A stretch of 38,197 bases of DNA from positions 1 through 38,197 of the forward strand of contig NZ_CAKXZT010000179.1 in the NCBI RefSeq assembly GCF_935825525.1. The letters are read 5' to 3'. Origin of the DNA: Mesorhizobium escarrei (GTDB lineage: Bacteria; Pseudomonadota; Alphaproteobacteria; Rhizobiales; Rhizobiaceae). Shown here in pieces: positions 33,891 to 38,197 of the stretch (its first letter is position 1; each line of letters opens with the position of its first letter). The notes beneath the pieces are model-generated. The model searched no databases and had not been told where the DNA came from. It worked only from the letters and a program-made list of their open reading frames with translations. The position numbers and the translations under genes are program-made.

Positions 33891-35825
33891 TTATGCTGCT
33901 TTGCGGCCGCGCGCGGCAAGCCATGCCTCGGTCAGTCGCTCGAAGCGCGACGCCATGTCGGCCACCGCCTCCTCATCCGACATCTTGCCGGCAAGCCATT
34001 GTTCGGCCGCGTTGATGAAGATGGTGCGACCGACGGCGAAGCCCTTGACGATCGGCGCCTTGGCAGTGGCGGCGAAGGCCGCTTCCAGTTCGTCCTGCGG
34101 CGCTTCCAAGCCGAGCAGAACAACCCCGCGGCACCACGGATCGTGCTTCAGGATCACCGCTTCGATCTTTGCCCAGGCCCCGGCCGAGGCTTGCGGTTCA
34201 AGCTTCCACCAGTCGGGCTTGATGCCAAGCGCATAGAGTTCCTCAAGCGCGCGCGGGATGGTCGTGTCGTCGAGCTCGCCGTGCTTGCCGGCGATGATCT
34301 CGATGAGAAGTTCTCTCCCCACTTTCCGCACGCCCTCGAACAGGCTTTTGAGCTTCTGCTGCTGCTCGGTCTTCAGCGCCTCCGGGTCGTCGGGGTGATA
34401 GAAGCACAGGCATTTGATGCAATGGTCGACCGGCCACTCGATCAATTGCGAGCCGATATCCTGCGAGAATTCGAAACGAAGCGGCCGCGATCCCGGCAGC
34501 TCGACCGGCCGGCCGAGCCAGGCGAAGCAATGGCGGGCGAATTCGAACATCGCCTCGCGGCCGTATTTTTCGTCGAGCAGCATGCCGTAGCCGGCGCGGC
34601 CGGCGGCAACTTTTGCCGCCGCCTTGACCGTCAGCACCTTGAAATCATGGATGCGCGACGGATCGGCACCGGCCTTCGCGGCGACATCGTCAAGCTGGAT
34701 ACGGTGATCGCAGGCCAGCGCCATCAGCGAGGGAATGTCGCGCCGGCGCGTCGTCGCCCAATGGATATGGTTGATCGCCTCGTCCTTGCGCAGCGCCAGG
34801 TGCTGGCTGCCGTTCTTCAGGAAGAACTGCAATTCCTCGAAGGTCGGGTATTCCGGCGCGCACAGCAGCCGCGACACGGCGAAAGCGCCGCAGGCATTGG
34901 CCCAGGTCGCCGCGGTCTCCAGGCTCTCCTCGCCGAGCCAGCCGCGCAGGAACCCCGACATGAAGGCATCGCCGGCGCCGAGAACATTGTAGACCTCGAT
35001 CGGAAAACCCTTGCCGACGATGCCGTCCTCGAGATCGTCGCTGATCGGTCCATCATAGACGATGCAGCCCATGGCGCCGCGCTTCAAGACGATCGTGGCC
35101 TCGGACAGCGAGCGGATCGTCTTCAACGCGCTCAGGCAATCGTCGGTACCGGAGGCGATCATGATCTCTTCTTCGGTGCCGACGATCAGGTCGCAATCGG
35201 GCAGCACCGACTTCAGCTGGGCGGAAACCCGGTCGGATTTCACATAGCGCTCGAAGCCTTCGGCATGGCCGGCAAGGCCCCACAGATTAGGGCGGTAGTC
35301 GATGTCGAACACCACCTTGCCGCCCGTGGCCTTGATGACACGGATCGCCTTGCGCTGCGCGGCATCGCTGTTGGGCCGCGAAAAATGCGTGCCGGTGACG
35401 ACGATCGCGCGTGCCGAAGCGATGAACGTCTCATCGATGTCGTCTTCCGAAAGCGCCATGTCGGCGCAGTCGGTGCGATAGAAGATCATCGGCGAGACGC
35501 CCTCGTCCTCGACCGACAGCAGCACCAGCGCGGTCAGCCGGTCCGGGTCGGTCGTGAGGCCGTCAACCGAAACCCCTTCACGCGTCAGCTGCTCGCGGAT
35601 GAAGCGGCCCATCTGCTCGTCGCCGACGCGGGTGAGCAGCGCCGAGCGCAGGCCGAGCCTGGCCGTGCCGACCGAAATGTTGGCCGGACAGCCGCCGACC
35701 GACTTGGCAAAGGAGGTGATATCCTCCAGACGCGAGCCGATCTGTTGGCCATAGAGGTCGACCGAGGCGCGGCCAATGGTGATGACGTCGAGCGGCGCAT
35801 GTTTCGCGTCCACGGCTTCGCCCAT
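33891..35825 (-). CDS. iolC: IolC: 5-dehydro-2-deoxygluconokinase fused to DUF2090 aldolase-like domain
   Basis: 644 residues. The PfkB-type sugar kinase domain spans about 11-340: VITIGRASVDLYGQ, SVGGCPANISVGTARLG, and the anion-hole GAGD at 283-286 with Asp286 as base. It phosphorylates DKG. A DUF2090 domain follows from about 355 (IPSLMALACDHRIQLDD to the end). It resembles class I TIM-barrel aldolases and may provide the next step, splitting DKG phosphate into dihydroxyacetone phosphate and malonate semialdehyde. This fusion is common in proteobacterial iolC, and no separate iolJ is seen. GGGAGG is 5 bp before ATG 35825. It is the first enzyme gene of the operon, with its own upstream region. 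Confidence 0.95.
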   Translation of the reverse strand: MGEAVDAKHAPLDVITIGRASVDLYGQQIGSRLEDITSFAKSVGGCPANISVGTARLGLRSALLTRVGDEQMGRFIREQLTREGVSVDGLTTDPDRLTALVLLSVEDEGVSPMIFYRTDCADMALSEDDIDETFIASARAIVVTGTHFSRPNSDAAQRKAIRVIKATGGKVVFDIDYRPNLWGLAGHAEGFERYVKSDRVSAQLKSVLPDCDLIVGTEEEIMIASGTDDCLSALKTIRSLSEATIVLKRGAMGCIVYDGPISDDLEDGIVGKGFPIEVYNVLGAGDAFMSGFLRGWLGEESLETAATWANACGAFAVSRLLCAPEYPTFEELQFFLKNGSQHLALRKDEAINHIHWATTRRRDIPSLMALACDHRIQLDDVAAKAGADPSRIHDFKVLTVKAAAKVAAGRAGYGMLLDEKYGREAMFEFARHCFAWLGRPVELPGSRPLRFEFSQDIGSQLIEWPVDHCIKCLCFYHPDDPEALKTEQQQKLKSLFEGVRKVGRELLIEIIAGKHGELDDTTIPRALEELYALGIKPDWWKLEPQASAGAWAKIEAVILKHDPWCRGVVLLGLEAPQDELEAAFAATAKAPIVKGFAVGRTIFINAAEQWLAGKMSDEEAVADMASRFERLTEAWLAARGRKAA

Positions 35826-35916
35826 TCGAACCTCCCGTTAGCCTTGTTGTCTTGGTAACACATTGTTTGGGTAACACGCGCGAGCGGCAGCGTGGCGCCG
35901 GCAATATGAAATAATA

Positions 35917-35951
35917 ATTCCAATCCATAGTCAATATGGAATGAGTGTTCC
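35917..35951. promoter_or_regulatory. IolR-type operator region upstream of iolC
   Basis: GGAA-TGAGTG-TTCC at 35938-35951 exactly matches the GGAA-N6-TTCC motif I recall as reported for the RpiR-type repressor IolR of Sinorhizobium meliloti. It overlaps a second inverted repeat, ATTCCA-N14-TGGAAT (35917-35942). It lies 113-126 bp upstream of the iolC start and 20 bp beyond the iolR stop, where the iolC promoter should be. An AT-rich stretch (AATAATAATT) adjoins it. Confidence 0.75.
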
Positions 35952-35970
35952 TTTGCCTAAAAGTAGCCTG

Positions 35971-36816
35971 TCAGGCCTTGCGCTTGCCGGCGGTGTCGCG
36001 CCGCTTTTCGCCAACCGCGACAGTCAGCGCCATGGCCAGCGCCATCGTCGCCGACAGCGAGCGGAAGCCGGCGAAATCGGCTTCAGCGACCTCGAACCAG
36101 ACTTTGGCGAACTGGGCGAGCGGGGAAAAGGAACTGTCGGTGATCGCTACAATCGGAACGCGTTGCTCCGAGATGACGCGCGCCTCCTCAATGGTCGCCG
36201 GGGCATAAGGCGAAAAACTGATGGCGATGACGGCATCCCTGGGCGAGGCAAAGCTGATCATCTCGGCGTTGAGGCCGGCGGCTGATTCGATCAGCTGGTT
36301 GCGGATCTTGAGCTTGCCCAGCGCATAGGCGATGTAGGAGGCGACCGGATAGGAGCGGCGCTTGGCCAGCACATAAATGGTCTCCGCTTTCGCCAGCAAG
36401 GTGATCGCAGCCTCGAAATGGTCTTCGTTCAACCTGCCTGAAATATCGTTGAGCGAGGTGCTCGCCGCGGCGACGAAGCCGTCGAAAATCGCCCGGTGAC
36501 CGGCGCCTTCCTCGGCCTTGGCGCGCAATGCCGCCAGTCTTTCATCATAGGACGAATTGCGCTCGCGCAGGCGCTCGCGAAACACCAGCTGCAGGCTGGT
36601 GAAGCCGTCGAAGCCGAGCTGCTGTGCGAAGCGTATCAAGGTCGAAGGCTGGACGCCGGCGGAGGCGGCGATGCTGGCGGCGGTGCCGAAGGCAATATCG
36701 TCGGGATTGTCGAGGGCATAGGCGGCGATTTGCGCGATGCGCTTGGGCAGGCTCTGGCGCCGTTCCAGGATCGTCGTACGCAGCGTCTCGAAATCGCGGG
36801 GCACCCGTTCGTCCAT
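35971..36816 (-). CDS. iolR: RpiR-family repressor of inositol catabolism, IolR
   Basis: 281 residues. An N-terminal HTH of the RpiR type (RIAQIAAYALDNPDDIAFGTAASIAASAGVQPSTLIRFAQQLGFDGFTSLQ) is followed by a SIS sugar-phosphate-binding domain (AETIYVLAKRRSYPVASYIAYALGKL, then DAVIAISFSPYAPATIEEARV). In rhizobia the repressor of the iol genes is of this type and senses an inositol breakdown product. ATG 36816 is taken because GGAG lies 7 bp upstream; the frame extends to 36837. It is directly upstream of iolC on the same strand and divergent from the dehydrogenase gene, consistent with control of both. Confidence 0.9.
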   Translation of the reverse strand: MDERVPRDFETLRTTILERRQSLPKRIAQIAAYALDNPDDIAFGTAASIAASAGVQPSTLIRFAQQLGFDGFTSLQLVFRERLRERNSSYDERLAALRAKAEEGAGHRAIFDGFVAAASTSLNDISGRLNEDHFEAAITLLAKAETIYVLAKRRSYPVASYIAYALGKLKIRNQLIESAAGLNAEMISFASPRDAVIAISFSPYAPATIEEARVISEQRVPIVAITDSSFSPLAQFAKVWFEVAEADFAGFRSLSATMALAMALTVAVGEKRRDTAGKRKA

Positions 36817-36907
36817 AGTCGCTCCGCCTAGGTCCATCAGTCGATGCCGTGTGATGCCCCATCATAGCGAGCCTGTGCAAGAAGGCCATAAAAAATGAGC
36901 CATGCGT

Positions 36908-36928
36908 TCCATTTCTGGACAAAATGGA
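36908..36928. promoter_or_regulatory. Inverted repeat in the divergent iolR/dehydrogenase promoter region
   Basis: TCCATTT-CTGGACA-AAATGGA has perfect 7-bp arms and lies 43-63 bp before the dehydrogenase start. It shares the TTCCA/TGGA half-site character of the iolC site but is not GGAA-N6-TTCC. It is a candidate IolR operator by position. Confidence 0.5.
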
Positions 36929-36970
36929 CTAATTCATCCACACAACCTTCCTGGCAGCGGAGACAAGGAA

Positions 36971-38080
36971 ATGGTCGGAGTCGGTCTTATCGGCACGGGG
37001 TTCATGGGCAAGTGCCACGCCATCGCCTGGAACGCAGTCGGCACCGTCTTTCCGGATGCGGCCAAGCCTAGGCTGGTCCATCTCGGCGAGGTCAGTGACG
37101 ACCTTGCCAAGCGCCGGGCGACCGAGTTCGGCTTCGCCAAAGGCTCCGGCGACTGGCGCGCCGTCGTCGACGATCCGGACGTCGATATCGTCTCGCTGAC
37201 CACGCCGAACCAGTTCCACCCGGAGATGGCCATCGCCATCCTCGAAGCCGGCAAGCATCTGTGGTGCGAAAAACCGATGGCGCCGAGCTTTGCCGAGGCG
37301 CAAGCCATGGCGGCGGCGGCGCAAAAATCCGGCAAGGTGGCCGCGCTCGGCTACAACTACATCCAGAATCCGGCGATCCGCCATATCGGTGCGCTGCTCG
37401 ACGAGAAGATCATCGGTGAAGTCAACCATCTGCGCATCGAGATGGACGAGGATTTCATGGCCGACCCGGAGGCGCTGTTCTTCTGGAAGCACGAGGCGGC
37501 GTCCGGTTACGGCGCGCTCGACGATTTCGCCGTGCATCCGCTGTCGCTGGTCTCGGTGCTGTTCGGCCGCGTCGCCCGCGTCATGTGCGACATGGCAAAA
37601 CCCTATGCCGATCGCCGCGTCGCATCAGGCGGGCGTCGCGCGGTCGAGACCTACGACATCGCCAGCGTGCTGATGCATCTCGAAAACGGCATGGCCGGCA
37701 CACTGCTGGTCAACCGTTCGGCCTGGGGCCGCAAGGGCCGCATCGCCATCCAGATCTTCGGCTCCAAGGGCTCGATCCTGTACGACCAGGAGCGGATGAA
37801 CGAGTTCCAGCTTTACCTGACATCCGACCGCCCGACCGAGCAAGGCTATCGCTCCATCCTGGCGGCGCCGCACCACAAGCCCTACGACGCCTTCCTGCCG
37901 GCGCCCGGCCACGGCCTCGGCTTCAACGACCTCAAGATCATCGAGTGCCGCGAGCTTTTGACGCGGCTTGCCGGCAAGCCGGCGCGGATCATCGATTTCG
38001 ACGAAGGCCTCGAAATCGAGCGCACCGTGCATGCCATGGCGCGCTCATTCGAGGAACAGCGCTGGGCGGATGTGAGGTAG
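36971..38080 (+). CDS. Gfo/Idh/MocA-family dehydrogenase, inositol-associated (IolY-like position)
   Basis: 369 residues. The N-terminal Rossmann fold has VGVGLIGTGFMGKCHAIAWNAV. CEKPMAPSFAEA carries the family EKP motif (catalytic Lys). A C-terminal a/b domain follows, including YGALDDFAVHPLSLVSVLFG with the conserved Asp/His. It probably oxidises an inositol isomer or related polyol with NAD(P). In S. meliloti a gene in this place (iolY), as I recall, is needed for scyllo- and D-chiro-inositol use rather than myo-inositol, so the same role is suggested but not proven. GGAG lies 8 bp before ATG 36971; the frame is open to 36902. Confidence 0.88.
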   Translation: MVGVGLIGTGFMGKCHAIAWNAVGTVFPDAAKPRLVHLGEVSDDLAKRRATEFGFAKGSGDWRAVVDDPDVDIVSLTTPNQFHPEMAIAILEAGKHLWCEKPMAPSFAEAQAMAAAAQKSGKVAALGYNYIQNPAIRHIGALLDEKIIGEVNHLRIEMDEDFMADPEALFFWKHEAASGYGALDDFAVHPLSLVSVLFGRVARVMCDMAKPYADRRVASGGRRAVETYDIASVLMHLENGMAGTLLVNRSAWGRKGRIAIQIFGSKGSILYDQERMNEFQLYLTSDRPTEQGYRSILAAPHHKPYDAFLPAPGHGLGFNDLKIIECRELLTRLAGKPARIIDFDEGLEIERTVHAMARSFEEQRWADVR

Positions 38081-38085
38081 CGCCG

Positions 38086-38150
38086 GCTCCCCTTCTCCCC
38101 CTGTGGGAGAAGGTGGCCGAGCGAAGCTCGGTCGGATGAGGGGTGTTGGA
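38086..38150. repeat. Rhizobial palindromic intergenic repeat
   Basis: Two hairpins in series directly after the dehydrogenase stop: CCTTCTCCC/GGGAGAAGG (38091-38113) and CCGAGC-GAA-GCTCGG (38117-38131), then GGATGAGGGG. This order is the familiar form of a dispersed rhizobial repeat. It may also act as a transcription end or mRNA stabiliser for the dehydrogenase gene. Confidence 0.8.
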
Positions 38151-38197
38151 CGGATCGCTACTTTGAAGCTTTGAAGTAACCGGGGCAAAACCGGTGG

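Noticed and set aside
33843..35858. 671-residue plus-strand frame
   Set aside because: Antisense to iolC; the iolC reading is unambiguous.

Overview
The window looks like chromosome of a high-GC alphaproteobacterium of the order Hyphomicrobiales (Rhizobiales), most likely Mesorhizobium or a close relative. Pointers are the rhizobial-type inositol operon (RpiR-type iolR, a long iolC fused to DUF2090, then iolD, iolE, iolB), a SecD-SecF fusion, DUF1045-phnM-phnN, adenylate cyclases with TolB-like/TPR tails, DUF1127, and GC-rich palindromic mosaic repeats between genes. This assignment is inferred from gene content; no rRNA or marker gene is present. I found no tRNA, rRNA, CRISPR array, intact insertion sequence or phage.

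Left third (about 0.6-9.9 kb): redox and electrophile functions. A LysR regulator faces paoABC (three-subunit molybdenum/FAD/iron-sulfur aldehyde oxidase) and a cupin gene with two possible starts. Next comes an SDR gene overlapping a divergent QueA-like gene. In front of this pair is a nearly perfect SoxR box placed in a promoter with the 19-bp spacer typical of MerR-family activators. Convergent to it lies a zinc-independent MDR quinone-oxidoreductase-like gene, with a divergent HxlR/DUF24 regulator and a decayed NAD-binding fragment between them.

Middle (10-19.8 kb): small accessory and signalling genes. They are a small secreted acidic protein, a class III adenylate cyclase with TolB-like and TPR regions, a DHFR-like reductase, a DUF1127 protein, a winged-helix regulator carrying the same TolB-like/TPR module, a GFA-family zinc protein, an ArsR-like HTH-SRPBCC pair behind a perfect 11-bp inverted repeat, a second LysR regulator, an ABM-like protein and a Tat-leader SnoaL-like protein. 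A secDF fusion gene (19.7-22.3 kb) follows on the minus strand, with a possible small exported protein upstream.

Right part (23.3-38.1 kb): sugar and phosphonate metabolism. A CUT2 (ribose-type) ABC transporter operon converges on DUF1045-phnM-phnN, the ribosyl-handling end of the C-P lyase pathway without its core. Then the inositol operon reads leftward: iolR, iolC, iolD, iolE, a small membrane protein, iolB. A Gfo/Idh/MocA dehydrogenase is divergent from iolR. The promoter region of iolC holds an exact GGAA-N6-TTCC site of the kind reported for rhizobial IolR. The inositol dehydrogenase (idhA/iolG) and methylmalonate-semialdehyde dehydrogenase (iolA/mmsA) needed for the full pathway are not in the window.

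The most interesting item is the SoxR-box-driven SDR/QueA-like operon. Others are the paired TolB/TPR signalling proteins with different output domains, the orphan phn module beside a sugar transporter, and the mosaic repeat inside the iol operon.
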